A DNA stretch of 64,000 nucleotides from assembly GCA_017618195.1 (NCBI GenBank), contig JAFZUW010000005.1, forward strand, positions 1 through 64,000, written 5' to 3'. A program made the position numbers and the translations under genes. Below, in pieces: positions 1 through 8,676 of the stretch (its first letter is position 1; the number at the start of each line of letters is the position of its first letter). Below the pieces are notes generated by a model that had not been told where the DNA came from, did no database searches, and saw only the letters and a list, made by a program, of their open reading frames with translations. The stretch comes from Lachnospiraceae bacterium (GTDB lineage Bacteria > Bacillota > Clostridia > Lachnospirales > Lachnospiraceae).

Positions 1-21
1 TCGAGGGTAGCTCCAGCCACA

Positions 22-54
22 TTAAAACGAAACCTGGCGCTAATCAACGCCAGG
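22..54 (-). terminator. Probable intrinsic terminator of the leftward antiporter/GLUG operon
   Basis: Arms CCTGGCG (33-39) and CGCCAGG (48-54) form a perfect 7-bp stem with an 8-nt loop. Read leftward, the stem is followed by TTTCGTTTTAAT, a U-rich tail. It lies about 195 bp past the stop of the gene ending at 249. I see no supported gene in 55-248. Confidence 0.5.
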
Positions 55-248
55 CCTCGAAAGATACTTAATTATGTTTCTGCACAGTTTCTATGGGAAC
101 AAGAACTCCAAAACTGTTGCACTTAGTTTGACAAATCACTGTGCATTATTTTATTACCGCCATGCCGTTTACGCGCTGCGGTATACGGCTGTCCGAAGCC
201 GAGCCCGTTCACAGCAGGGGCTGCTCCAAAGCCGGGTCTTCCGTGAAT

Positions 249-1721
249 TTAACGGTTTCTTCTGCTGCGGAGAGCCTTTCCGTGGATATATGCGCGGATT
301 GCGAGAAGCACCGCGATCACGATCAGAAGAACAATCGCCCCGGGAAGAAGGTAACGGCTGATTCCGCCGTCTTCGGAACCGTTTCCGCTCTTTGTGACAT
401 TGTCCGCATCGGAACTGTCGACGGCCGGCTCCGCAGGCACCGGAGTAGGTGTTAACGTAGGCGTCGGGGTCGGTGTGGGAGTCAAAGTCGGAAGAGCTTT
501 ACGGATTGCCGCGCCGCACTCCGTGCAGGTGAACTCGCCGGTTCCCTGCTCGGTCAGAGTCGATTCAATGATAACGTTATAATCTTCCGAAAGAGTATGT
601 GTCGGAAGCGTGTAATTGTCGAAATAGGAGAAGCCGCATGTTTTACAGAGGTGAAGCGTTTTGCCGGGTTCCGTGCAGGTCGGAGGAATCACGGTTTCGG
701 TATATACCGATTCGTTGCAGTCGCCGTGCGGCACGAGCTCGCGGCTGTAATCCTTCCGCTCATCGCGCGTAAAATGGTAAGTGTTTCCGGAATCGGTGAA
801 CATCCAGTCCATGATCTCGCCGCACTGCTTTGCGCAATACGCGCGTCGGTCGGAGTTGTGTTCGAAGAACGTGATGAATCCGTCAAGCACGTTGTTTTTA
901 ATGAAACCGTCACGCTGGAATCGCTTCGGATATACGATGTACATGCCGACCAGTCCGCCGCTGTGTACGTATCCGTGATCGGAGAGGAACCCCTGCAGGT
1001 TGATCGTGCAGCCATCGATATCGGGATAACCGGCAGCGCATACGCCGCCGAGAAACTCCTCATCGCGGTGCGCGGAATCCGTATCGGTATTAATGAGCGT
1101 CAAGTCGGCTTTGCATCCGCGGATCACGCCGTTGCCGTAACCGATGATTCCGCCGACGCCGAACATCTTCGCGGATACGGATAAGCGGACCATCCCGCTC
1201 AGCTCGCAGTTCTCAATCGTGCTTTCCGATGCGAATCCGGCGATTCCGCCGCAGAAGCAGTCTTTATCGATCGTCGTATAGCTGCTGATTCCAAGTAGCC
1301 TTACGTTCTTTACTTCCGCATGCTCGAGGATCGCAAACAGTCCGCAGAATACCGTGTCATAAGTCTTGCGGTTTCCGTCATAAGTAACCCTCGTCTCGGC
1401 GGAGACGGCAGGATTCGTCAGGTTCAGGAGGATGTGACCTTCGCCGTCAAAGGTGCCGGTAAATGTGATCGCGGGCCATTCGACTCCTGCTAAGTCGAGG
1501 TCGCTCTTCAATACGTAATTGCCGGAAGGATTGTCCGCGATCTTGAGAAGATCCTCAACGGTGTAGATTTCCGCCGCGGCGGTACCTGCCGGAGCATCCG
1601 CGGGATCGGCGGCAGCTGCTTGGCCTGCGGACTTCGTTACAAAAGGAATCGCACACACAAGGCATACGGCCAATGCAAAGACAATGAAAAGATGAATGAT
1701 CGGAGTAAGTTTCGTTTTCAC
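249..1721 (-). CDS. Surface-anchored protein with GLUG-type repeats and Thr/Pro-rich stalk
   Basis: About 490 residues. An N-terminal hydrophobic segment (about residues 8-24) serves as signal peptide or anchor. Gly-rich repeats resembling GLUG motifs follow around residues 110-240 (GGIAGFASESTIENC, GGIIGYGNGVIRGC, GGVCAAGYPDIDGC). Two CxxC pairs come next, then a TPTPTPTPTLTPTP stalk and a C-terminal membrane helix (LLPGAIVLLIVIAVLLAI) with a basic tail. I chose the GTG start because AAGGAGG sits just upstream and the signal segment begins there; the longer open frame to 2276 is antisense to the antiporter. It starts 2 bp after the antiporter stop, so the two are probably translationally coupled. 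The ligand is unknown; type I membrane topology on the cell surface is inferred. Confidence 0.72.
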   Translation of the reverse strand: MKTKLTPIIHLFIVFALAVCLVCAIPFVTKSAGQAAAADPADAPAGTAAAEIYTVEDLLKIADNPSGNYVLKSDLDLAGVEWPAITFTGTFDGEGHILLNLTNPAVSAETRVTYDGNRKTYDTVFCGLFAILEHAEVKNVRLLGISSYTTIDKDCFCGGIAGFASESTIENCELSGMVRLSVSAKMFGVGGIIGYGNGVIRGCKADLTLINTDTDSAHRDEEFLGGVCAAGYPDIDGCTINLQGFLSDHGYVHSGGLVGMYIVYPKRFQRDGFIKNNVLDGFITFFEHNSDRRAYCAKQCGEIMDWMFTDSGNTYHFTRDERKDYSRELVPHGDCNESVYTETVIPPTCTEPGKTLHLCKTCGFSYFDNYTLPTHTLSEDYNVIIESTLTEQGTGEFTCTECGAAIRKALPTLTPTPTPTPTLTPTPVPAEPAVDSSDADNVTKSGNGSEDGGISRYLLPGAIVLLIVIAVLLAIRAYIHGKALRSRRNR

Positions 1722-1723
1722 GG

Positions 1724-2962
1724 TCAGCCTCCTTGATTGGATTGCGGTACTGCTTCGGCCGGTACGGCTTCGGCAGTTTCTTCGGGCGCTTCGGGCCACT
1801 TCGTATAAAGGAATTTTAATATAATCGGCGTCGCAATAGAAGAGCAAAGAATCAATAAAATGACCGAAGTGAAATATTTGGCGTCGAGAAGGCCTACATC
1901 GAGACCTTTCTGGGCAACGATCAGGGCAACCTCGCCGCGCGTCATCATGCCGCAGCCGATCTTCAGCGCTTCGGAACGGCGGAACTTCATGCAGCGGGAG
2001 ACAAGGCCGCATCCGATAACCTTGGTAGCCATCGCGACGATCACGAAGAATACGGAGAACCCGAGCAGCGGAACAATCTCCGAAAGCTTGATATCCGTCT
2101 TGATACCGATACTCGCGAAGAATACCGGTCCGAAGAGCATGTAGGAGTTGATGTCCATTTTCCGCGCGATGTATTTCGAGTCGCGCACGTTGCAGAGGAT
2201 GATGCCTGCGGCAAATGCGCCCGTGATGTCGGCGATTCCGAACAGGCGCTCCGCGCAGTAGGCCATCAGCAGACACAGAGCCAGTCCCGCAATCGGGATA
2301 CGTCTCGTGTGCGGATGCTTCGCGTCATACCATTTGAAGATTTTATAAACGACGAAACCGAACAGAAATACCCATGCGAAGAACAAAAGCGTATGCCAGA
2401 TCGTCTGTACGGGCGTAATCGATTCGTCCTTTAATCCGAGGACAAATGTGAGTACGATAATGCCGATGACGTCATCGATGATCGCGGCGCTTAAGATCGT
2501 CGTGCCGATACGCCCGGAAAGATAGCCCATTTCCTTCAGCGATTCGACCGTGATGCCGACGCTTGTCGCGGTCATGATACAGCCGATCATGACGGCATTC
2601 AGAAATCCGGGATCATGGAAGCCGATTCCGTAATAAAGCATATAAAGGGCCGTGCCGCCGGCCATCGGAACGGCTACGCCGAAGCACGCGATGAGAGTCG
2701 CCGCGATGCCGGACTTCGCCAGATCCTTGAGGTCGGTCTCAAGACCGGCCGAGAACATCAGAAGAACGACGCCGATCTCCGCCATGGTCGAAAGGAAATC
2801 GCCCGAGCGGACAAGACCCAACACGGAAGGACCGATCAGAAGTCCCGCGATGATCTCGCCGACAACCTGCGGAACACGGAATTTCCGCACGAGCATGCCG
2901 AGAAATTTCGCCGACATGATGATGATCGCCAGCTCCAGAAATACGATATTACCTTTGTCCAT
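1724..2962 (-). CDS. Cation:proton antiporter, CPA2 family (Kef/NapA-like)
   Basis: A 412-residue polytopic membrane protein with about 12 hydrophobic helices. Family-typical stretches are visible: VGEIIAGLLIGPSVLG near the N-terminus, IGVVLLMFSAGLETD, the ISAAIIDDVIGI-type double-aspartate ion-binding region (here LSAAIIDDVIGIIVL), and GMMTRGEVALIVA. CPA2 members exchange Na+ or K+ for H+. There is no C-terminal TrkA-N/RCK domain, so it is the short form. The start is the ATG after AGGAGGCATTC; the longer frame adds 25 poor residues. First gene of a leftward pair with the GLUG protein. The 359 bp between this start and 3322 contain only the rightward promoter at 3195 that I can support. Confidence 0.88.
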   Translation of the reverse strand: MDKGNIVFLELAIIIMSAKFLGMLVRKFRVPQVVGEIIAGLLIGPSVLGLVRSGDFLSTMAEIGVVLLMFSAGLETDLKDLAKSGIAATLIACFGVAVPMAGGTALYMLYYGIGFHDPGFLNAVMIGCIMTATSVGITVESLKEMGYLSGRIGTTILSAAIIDDVIGIIVLTFVLGLKDESITPVQTIWHTLLFFAWVFLFGFVVYKIFKWYDAKHPHTRRIPIAGLALCLLMAYCAERLFGIADITGAFAAGIILCNVRDSKYIARKMDINSYMLFGPVFFASIGIKTDIKLSEIVPLLGFSVFFVIVAMATKVIGCGLVSRCMKFRRSEALKIGCGMMTRGEVALIVAQKGLDVGLLDAKYFTSVILLILCSSIATPIILKFLYTKWPEAPEETAEAVPAEAVPQSNQGG

Positions 2963-3194
2963 GAATGCCTCCTGAGTGCTTCCGCGCTTTTTATATATCG
3001 GTAAATAAATTTCAGTGAAAATGCCTGTCGCTAACATCTGATTCTAGGTGTCTTATATGGAAAAAGCAATGGGCAAAAGAGCGAATTTAGACGCATTTTC
3101 CTTAGGCGCATTAAGCGATTTGATGAAAAAGTGACGGGTATCCGAGAAAACCGCAAAAAGGGGCGGAGGATTTGCGAAAATCCTGTGGTCTTTG

Positions 3195-3223
3195 TTGACG
3201 GAGTAAACGGATTGTGATATAGT
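3195..3223 (+). promoter_or_regulatory. Sigma-A promoter of the MgsA-like gene
   Basis: TTGACG (3195-3200), a 17-bp spacer, then TATAGT (3218-3223), about 98 bp upstream of the MgsA-like start. Confidence 0.75.
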
Positions 3224-3321
3224 GAAACTGTCTTATTGGGGCAATATGGGGACACCGGAATGTGTGCGCGTAAGACACATTCGAAAACAGAAGAAGGCTC
3301 ACAGGAAAAGGTATAACGGTT

Positions 3322-3720
3322 ATGATTATCGGTTTGATCGCGGACGATACGAGAAAGACGCTGATGCAGAATCTCTGTATCGCATATAAAGGAATTTTAG
3401 GAAAACACGAACTGTACTCCACAGGCGTTACCGGCCGTATGATCGAGGAAGCGACGAACCTCCGGGTTCACAAGTTCCTCGCGGGCAGCCTCGGCGGCGA
3501 GCAGCAGCTTGCCATGATGATCGAGCAGAACCAGATCGATATGGTGATCTTTTTAAGGAATGCCGACAAGACCTTAAGTTACGACGTGCAGTTCAATTAT
3601 GTGATCCCGCTTTGTGATGAATACAGCATTCCTCTCGCGACCAATATCGCAACCGCGGAGATGCTTCTTAAGGGAATGAACAACGGAGATCTCGAGTGGC
3701 GGAATCTGTACCGGCAGTAA
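3322..3720 (+). CDS. Methylglyoxal synthase family protein with substituted active site
   Basis: 132 residues, the full length and order of the MgsA fold. It keeps family landmarks such as ATG-type STGVTG, LAGSLGGEQQ, IDMVIF and IPLATNIATAE. MgsA converts dihydroxyacetone phosphate to methylglyoxal and phosphate. Aligned to E. coli MgsA, however, every catalytic position differs: H19 is D8, D71 is E60, D91 is N80, H98 is Y87 and D101 is Q90. The WDP and HDPD segments are gone. Catalysis is therefore doubtful; a regulatory or phosphate-sensing role is possible. It has its own promoter (3195) and terminator (3756), so it is monocistronic. Automated annotation would probably call it mgsA. Confidence 0.8.
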   Translation: MIIGLIADDTRKTLMQNLCIAYKGILGKHELYSTGVTGRMIEEATNLRVHKFLAGSLGGEQQLAMMIEQNQIDMVIFLRNADKTLSYDVQFNYVIPLCDEYSIPLATNIATAEMLLKGMNNGDLEWRNLYRQ

Positions 3721-3755
3721 GTACCGGCCGCCGCCCGAAATGATGAAAACGATTA

Positions 3756-3797
3756 GCTGCCGTAACGCCGGGCAATCCGCGGACGGCAGCCTTTTTA
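3756..3797 (+). terminator. Intrinsic terminator after the MgsA-like gene
   Basis: GCTGCCGT (3756-3763) pairs with ACGGCAGC (3783-3790), followed by CTTTTTAT. Confidence 0.8.
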
Positions 3798-3872
3798 TAC
3801 CCTCAAAAAGGGCAATTCACACGGAAAATGCCCCGCGCCCTGTCCGTACGCGGCCCGATTGCGAAAAAGTGC

Positions 3873-3901
3873 TTGCCTTTCGCCGGTATCTGTTGTATCA
3901 T
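3873..3901 (+). promoter_or_regulatory. Likely promoter of citrate synthase
   Basis: TTGCCT (3873-3878), a 17-bp spacer, then TATCAT (3896-3901). The start of transcription would fall near 3908, giving a leader of about 100 nt that contains the palindrome at 3925. Confidence 0.5.
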
Positions 3902-3924
3902 ATCCACATTATCGGTATTGCATA

Positions 3925-3936
3925 ATTGTATACAAT
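3925..3936. promoter_or_regulatory. Perfect 12-bp palindrome, candidate GntR-type operator
   Basis: ATTGTATACAAT is a perfect palindrome about 17-28 bp downstream of the predicted transcription start of citrate synthase. TTGTATACAA-like sites are typical of some GntR-family repressors, and the position fits roadblock repression. The cognate regulator is not in this window. Confidence 0.45.
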
Positions 3937-4005
3937 CCCCGGACCGCGGGCGGAAATATATCGGAAAACGGCGCGAAGGGGCAGAACACAGAAGGGGGCA
4001 ATCCC

Positions 4006-5382
4006 ATGGCCAACATGATGGAACTTGATGAAAACCTTGAGAAGGATTTTGAATTCCTGCTTCATGAGTGTATGAAGTCGGGTGTAATCGATCAGAATCT
4101 TTATGTGGAGTATGACGTTAAGAGAGGACTGCGTGACAGTAACGGTGCCGGTGTTTTGACCGGTCTTACCGAGATCAGTGACGTTACCGGCTACAAGATG
4201 ATCGCCGGCAAGAAGGTTCCCGCGGACGGAAAGCTTTACTACCAGGGATATGACGTTCAGGAAATGGTAAAGGGACTTAAGAACCGCCGTTATGCATTTG
4301 AGGAGACGACGTATCTGCTTCTGTTCGGCGAGCTTCCGAGCGAGACGCAGCTGCGTTCCTTTGTCGAGCTGATCACGTCTTTCCAGACGCTTTCCAATAA
4401 ATTTATCCGCGACGTCATCATGAAGGCGGCCGGACCGAACATCATGAACGGTCTTCAGAAGGCGGTTCTTACGCTTTATTCCTATGACGACAAGGCGGAC
4501 GACATTTCCACGGAAAATGTGTTAAAGCAGTCCATGAACCTGATTGCGAAGCTTCCTTTGATCTCGATTTATGCGTACTGGTCGTACCTGCACTTCAAGC
4601 AGGATGAGAGCCTGATCATCCGTAACCCCAATCCGGAATACTCGACCGCCGAGAACATCCTGACGATGCTCCGTGCGGATGGCCGGTTTACCGAACTGGA
4701 GGCGCGCGTACTGGATATCTGCCTCGTGCTTCACGCGGAGCACGGCGGCGGTAACAATTCGACGTTTACGACACACGTTGTTACGAGTGCCGGAACCGAT
4801 ACGTATTCGGCAATGGCAGCAGCCATCGCGTCCCTTAAGGGATTCCGTCACGGCGGTGCCAACATCAAGGCAAGAAAGATGTTCGAAGACCTCGAAGCCA
4901 ACGTCAGCGACTGGAAGAATGAGGACCAGATCCGCGCATATATTCTGAAGCTGGTGAATAAGGAAGCATTTGACCGCACCGGTCTTGTATACGGTATGGG
5001 ACATGCCATTTACACGCTTTCCGATCCGCGTCAGGTCATCTTAAAGGATTACGCGAGAAAGCTCGCGGAAGCCAAGGGACGTACCGACGAAATGGAGCTT
5101 TACGAGACCGTAGAGCGCATCGCAAAAGAAGTGATCGCGGAGAATCGCCATTTGTTCAAACCGATCTGTGCGAATGTTGACTTCTACAGCGGATTTGTGT
5201 ATGATATGCTTGGAATCCCGGAAGAACTGTATACGCCTATTTTCGCGATTTCGCGTATCAGCGGCTGGTCAGCGCACCGGCTTGAAGAAATCATCAATAA
5301 CGGGAAGATCATCCGTCCCGCATACAAGTATGTCGGAACGCACAAAGAATACTATTATATGCCGGAACGCGACTGGGATTGA
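4006..5382 (+). CDS. gltA: Citrate synthase
   Basis: 458 residues. It condenses acetyl-CoA with oxaloacetate to citrate in the cytoplasm, feeding 2-oxoglutarate and glutamate synthesis. Catalytic landmarks are LHAEHGGGNNSTF (about residues 240-252), GMGHAIYTLSDPR (about 329-341, the second catalytic His) and NVDFYSGFVYDMLGIP (about 387-402, the catalytic Asp). The N-terminal extension (FEFLLHECMKSGVID) resembles the larger clostridial and cyanobacterial-like branch. I chose the ATG after GGGGGCAATCCC; an upstream in-frame extension of 49 residues is unconvincing. The leader carries a palindromic operator. No aconitase or isocitrate dehydrogenase gene is adjacent. A 2-methylcitrate synthase activity cannot be excluded. 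Confidence 0.93.
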   Translation: MANMMELDENLEKDFEFLLHECMKSGVIDQNLYVEYDVKRGLRDSNGAGVLTGLTEISDVTGYKMIAGKKVPADGKLYYQGYDVQEMVKGLKNRRYAFEETTYLLLFGELPSETQLRSFVELITSFQTLSNKFIRDVIMKAAGPNIMNGLQKAVLTLYSYDDKADDISTENVLKQSMNLIAKLPLISIYAYWSYLHFKQDESLIIRNPNPEYSTAENILTMLRADGRFTELEARVLDICLVLHAEHGGGNNSTFTTHVVTSAGTDTYSAMAAAIASLKGFRHGGANIKARKMFEDLEANVSDWKNEDQIRAYILKLVNKEAFDRTGLVYGMGHAIYTLSDPRQVILKDYARKLAEAKGRTDEMELYETVERIAKEVIAENRHLFKPICANVDFYSGFVYDMLGIPEELYTPIFAISRISGWSAHRLEEIINNGKIIRPAYKYVGTHKEYYYMPERDWD

Positions 5383-5448
5383 TCGCGGTAAGCCGTCAGA
5401 CGGAATTGTTCCGAAGCGGGCTTTCGGCATGGAGAAGGAGGACTTATT

Positions 5449-6000
5449 ATGGCATTTTTCGGACCCCATAACGCGGAGATCAACCAGTACAACAACCTGA
5501 TTAAGAACGAGAACGGCAAGATTTCCGGTTACCAGTATACTCTCGGAGTTACACTTCTTCGTAAGCTCGACGAGGGAATGACGTTTGATGATGAGATCAT
5601 GGAGCAGTACGCTGCCATCAAAGCATCCCGCGACGCAATCGAAGGTTACAATAACAAGCTTATCGAAATCCAGCAGCTGATCGCGGAAGAGGAAGCTGCA
5701 AAGGCTGCCGAGAAGGAAAGACGCGCCGCTGAGGCTGCGACCCTTCGTGCGGCACGTGCTGCGGAGCTTGCCGCTAAAGCAGGCGGACTGTTCGGAAGAA
5801 ACAACAGCGCACCTGCGGGCGGAGCCGCATGCCCCGGCTGCGGAAACATCGTTGCGCCCGGCATGCTTTTCTGCAACAAGTGCGGAACAAAGCTTCCCGA
5901 AGCTCCGGCTCCGGCTGCCGGAAAGACCTGTCCGAACTGCGGCAATACGGTTGATGACGGCATGGCATTCTGCAATAAGTGCGGAACAAAGCTCGGCTAG
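5449..6000 (+). CDS. Double zinc-ribbon protein with coiled-coil N-terminus
   Basis: 183 residues. Residues 1-80 are helical; residues 80-115 are an Ala/Glu/Arg-rich coiled coil. Two C-terminal zinc ribbons follow: CPGCGNIVAPGMLFCNKCG (about 127-145) and CPNCGNTVDDGMAFCNKCG (about 163-181), each a CxxC pair repeated. No signal peptide, so cytoplasmic. It follows citrate synthase by 66 bp with a strong GAAGGAGG site and ends at a strong terminator, so co-transcription is possible. Such ribbons bind zinc and often mediate protein contacts; the specific role is unknown. Confidence 0.78.
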   Translation: MAFFGPHNAEINQYNNLIKNENGKISGYQYTLGVTLLRKLDEGMTFDDEIMEQYAAIKASRDAIEGYNNKLIEIQQLIAEEEAAKAAEKERRAAEAATLRAARAAELAAKAGGLFGRNNSAPAGGAACPGCGNIVAPGMLFCNKCGTKLPEAPAPAAGKTCPNCGNTVDDGMAFCNKCGTKLG

Positions 6001-6027
6001 ATAGGACATTTTTACTACGAAATGCGG

Positions 6028-6066
6028 ACACCCCGAAAAAGTTTTATTTTCGGGGTGTATTTTTTT
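6028..6066 (+). terminator. Strong intrinsic terminator
   Basis: ACACCCCGAAAA (6028-6039) pairs perfectly with TTTTCGGGGTGT (6047-6058), followed by a run of Ts. Confidence 0.9.
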
Positions 6067-6167
6067 GCGGAAGTATGTTATGATTAACCATGTATGGGCT
6101 TTATTCCGGCTTACAACTGTTTTTGACCGCAATCAGCCTGTCTGAACGCGGAAAAGGAGGCGCCTGA

Positions 6168-7250
6168 ATGGATACCGGAATGGTCCTTTTGGACCGGAAC
6201 AATCTGAAGGAAGAACAATTCGAAAAAGCGGCGGAACTGCTTCGTAACGGCGAGCTGGTCGCCTTTCCGACCGAGACGGTTTACGGACTCGGCGGGAACG
6301 CTCTCGATCCGGGAGCGTCGGCGAAGATCTATGCCGCGAAAGGAAGACCTTCCGACAATCCGCTGATTGTACACATCTGTGATACGGACGCGCTTCCGGT
6401 TCTTGCGAAGAACATTCCCGAAAGCGCATGGAAGCTTGCGGACCGGTTCTGGCCCGGCCCGATGACGATGATTCTTGAAAAGCAGGACATCGTTCCGAAG
6501 GAAACGACCGGAGGGCTTAACACGATTGCAATCCGCATGCCGAGCGACCCGATCGCGGCGATGCTCATAAAGGTAAGCGGCTTATATATTGCGGCGCCGA
6601 GCGCGAATGCCTCGGGACGCCCGAGCACGACCAAGGCGAGCCATGTCTATGAAGACCTGAACGGACGCATCGCGATGATACTGGACGGAGGTTCCGTTCA
6701 GATCGGACTCGAATCCACGATCATCGATCTGACCGGTGAGAAGCCGCTGATCTTAAGACCGGGATACATCACTTTGGAGGACGTCCGAGAGATCCTTCCG
6801 GATGCGGAATACGATCCCGCGGTGTTGCGGCGCGAGCGGAACGACAACATCGTAGCGAAGGCTCCGGGAATGAAATACCGGCATTACGCCCCGAAAGGAC
6901 AGCTTACGATCTTCGAAGGCAATCTTGAGGACGTGGTGAACGCGGTTTACCGGGAAGCGGTGTTAAAGCAGAAGCAGGGCTTCAAAACGGCGGTTCTCGC
7001 AAGCGAGGAAACGAAGGACCGGTATCCGGGGCTTACGGTTCTTTCCGTCGGAAACCGTGAAGATGAAGAAGGAATCGCGGCGTGTCTTTTCGATACGCTC
7101 CGCGAATTTGACCATATGGGTGCGGAGTTCATATTCGGTGAATGCTTCCGCACGGACGGCGTCGGACAGGCCGTCATGAACCGCCTTCTGAAGGCGGCGG
7201 GATACCGTATCGAATCGGCCGGTGATAAGAGCCGGTCTTTGAAGAAGTAA
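6168..7250 (+). CDS. sua5: L-threonylcarbamoyladenylate synthase (Sua5/YwlC family)
   Basis: 360 residues, the long Sua5 type: a YrdC-like catalytic domain (about 15-205) and a C-terminal Sua5 domain (about 225-350). It makes threonylcarbamoyl-AMP from Thr, bicarbonate and ATP for tRNA t6A37 modification. Motifs seen: AFPTETVYGLGGNA, KGRPSDNPL, PGPMTMIL, SANASGRPSTT, LESTIIDL and the linker PGMKYRHYAPKG. The start follows AAGGAGG. rpiB begins 18 bp later and the atp genes follow, an order resembling the B. subtilis ywlC to atp region, so one long transcript is plausible. Confidence 0.93.
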   Translation: MDTGMVLLDRNNLKEEQFEKAAELLRNGELVAFPTETVYGLGGNALDPGASAKIYAAKGRPSDNPLIVHICDTDALPVLAKNIPESAWKLADRFWPGPMTMILEKQDIVPKETTGGLNTIAIRMPSDPIAAMLIKVSGLYIAAPSANASGRPSTTKASHVYEDLNGRIAMILDGGSVQIGLESTIIDLTGEKPLILRPGYITLEDVREILPDAEYDPAVLRRERNDNIVAKAPGMKYRHYAPKGQLTIFEGNLEDVVNAVYREAVLKQKQGFKTAVLASEETKDRYPGLTVLSVGNREDEEGIAACLFDTLREFDHMGAEFIFGECFRTDGVGQAVMNRLLKAAGYRIESAGDKSRSLKK

Positions 7251-7268
7251 CGGAAAGGAGTGTTTCTT

Positions 7269-7697
7269 ATGATAGCGCTAGGTTGTGATCACGGCGGTTA
7301 CGCACTGATGCAGGAAGTAAAAGAGCACCTGAAAGGACAGGGAATCAAGTTCCGCGATTTCGGAACCGATTCACCGGTACCGACCGACTATCCGATTTAC
7401 GCAAAGAAGGTTGCCAAGGCGGTTGCCTCCGGCAAATACGAAAAGGGCATCCTCATCTGCGGAACCGGAATCGGCATTTCCATTACTGCCAACAAGACCA
7501 AAGGAATCCGCTGCGCGCTCTGCCATGACGTATTCAGCGCGGAAGCGACAAGACTTCATAACGACGCCAATATTTTGGCAATGGGCGGCCGTGTCGTAGG
7601 AACCGGCCTCGCTCTCAAGATTGTAGACACGTTCCTTGCAACGCCGTTCTCGCAGGAGGAACGCCACATTAAGCGAATCAGCCAGATTGAAGATTAG
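7269..7697 (+). CDS. rpiB: Ribose-5-phosphate isomerase B
   Basis: 142 residues, normal for RpiB/LacAB isomerases. It interconverts ribose 5-phosphate and ribulose 5-phosphate in the pentose phosphate pathway. Motifs: GCDHGGY at the N-terminus, the phosphate/catalytic loop CGTGIGISI containing the catalytic Cys, and HNDANILAMGGRVVG with the catalytic-base His region. The open frame begins at GTG 7260, but ATG 7269 has ideal spacing from GGAAAGGAG, so I start there. It sits between sua5 and atpZ. Confidence 0.93.
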   Translation: MIALGCDHGGYALMQEVKEHLKGQGIKFRDFGTDSPVPTDYPIYAKKVAKAVASGKYEKGILICGTGIGISITANKTKGIRCALCHDVFSAEATRLHNDANILAMGGRVVGTGLALKIVDTFLATPFSQEERHIKRISQIED

Positions 7698-7712
7698 TCT
7701 GTAAGGAGAGGC

Positions 7713-8045
7713 ATGAAGAAGCGCAAAAGGATCATAAAACCGGACGGAACCGTTTCCACCCTGGTTCTGATCACGCAGATCGGAGTCGGAATGATGACGC
7801 CGATTGCGCTTTGCGCCGTTGCGGGCTATTTTATCGGCCGGTGGACCGGCCTCGAGGCTCCCGCATTCATCGTAATGATGTTCTTCGGAATCGCGGTCGG
7901 ATACCGGAACGTATGGGTCATGGTCCGAAAATATACACAGAACGACACGCCCGAGGAAGTCATCCCCGAGCATGTCAGTGAAGCGGAAGCCGAATTCCGG
8001 AAATGGAAAGAGGAGCGGAACACCGCGGACGGGAGTAAGGAATGA
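7713..8045 (+). CDS. atpZ: AtpZ/AtpI-family small membrane protein
   Basis: 110 residues with two membrane helices (about 17-39 and 47-67) joined by a GRWTG turn, matching the AtpZ family that precedes many Firmicute atp operons. AtpZ-type proteins help F0 assembly and, together with AtpI, have been linked to divalent-cation transport. The basic N-terminus (KKRKRI) fits positive-inside orientation. It starts 15 bp after rpiB and overlaps atpI by 4 nt (ATGA), indicating translational coupling. Confidence 0.8.
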   Translation: MKKRKRIIKPDGTVSTLVLITQIGVGMMTPIALCAVAGYFIGRWTGLEAPAFIVMMFFGIAVGYRNVWVMVRKYTQNDTPEEVIPEHVSEAEAEFRKWKEERNTADGSKE

Positions 8046-8635
8046 GCAGACGTTATCCCGGTCTCGGCGGAATGCTTAAGGAAATGTTCCGCGACAATCC
8101 CGAAGATTACCGTGACCCGGAGGACATTGACCGGGAGACGGAAGCGGAGGAAGACGAACAAAGAGACGGAGAGGATCCGGATGAGGTTGTCGACATCATC
8201 CCCGTCGGGAGCGAACGCGAGAAGGCGGAGATGCGGAATGCCGTAGAGACGCTTTATGACCTGCGGTTCGGCATCCTTGTATTATCCGTATTGATACTTC
8301 CGATTGCGTGCTTTACGGATCCGCCGTGGAAATTCCTTATCGGAACGGCAATCGGCTGCGTGCTTGCGCTGTTCCTCGTGCAGAAGATGTATCAGGGCAT
8401 TTCAAACGCCCTGATGATGGATCCGGCGGGCGCGGTAAGATATACAAGAAAACAGGTTGCCGTAAGGTATTTTCTTACCTTCGGCGTACTGGCTCTTACG
8501 ATGTTTCTCGGAGGCATCGCGATGGGAGCGGGTACGATACTGGCATCCTTCATGATAAAACCGGCGGCGTATTTTCAGCCCTGGTTCCGGAAACTGAGAC
8601 TTTGGTGCATGAAACTATTCAAAAAAGGCGCCTGA
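8042..8635 (+). CDS. atpI: ATP synthase subunit I (AtpI)-like protein
   Basis: 197 residues. The first 70 are very acidic and probably cytoplasmic. Four hydrophobic segments follow (about 79-95, 98-116, 142-160, 163-180), as in the ATP synthase I chain family. AtpI acts as a chaperone for the c-ring. Its place between atpZ and atpB supports the assignment more than sequence similarity does. The acidic N-terminal extension is longer than in typical AtpI. Confidence 0.75.
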   Translation: MSRRYPGLGGMLKEMFRDNPEDYRDPEDIDRETEAEEDEQRDGEDPDEVVDIIPVGSEREKAEMRNAVETLYDLRFGILVLSVLILPIACFTDPPWKFLIGTAIGCVLALFLVQKMYQGISNALMMDPAGAVRYTRKQVAVRYFLTFGVLALTMFLGGIAMGAGTILASFMIKPAAYFQPWFRKLRLWCMKLFKKGA

Positions 8636-8676
8636 GCGGATGTTCCGGATTGATTTTCAGACAGAAAGAGAGGTGA

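Noticed and set aside
1722-2276. N-terminal extension of the leftward frame ending at 249 (185 extra residues)
   Set aside because: It is antisense to the antiporter gene, has no hydrophobic start, and the GTG at 1721 has an ideal AAGGAGG site and begins a signal peptide.
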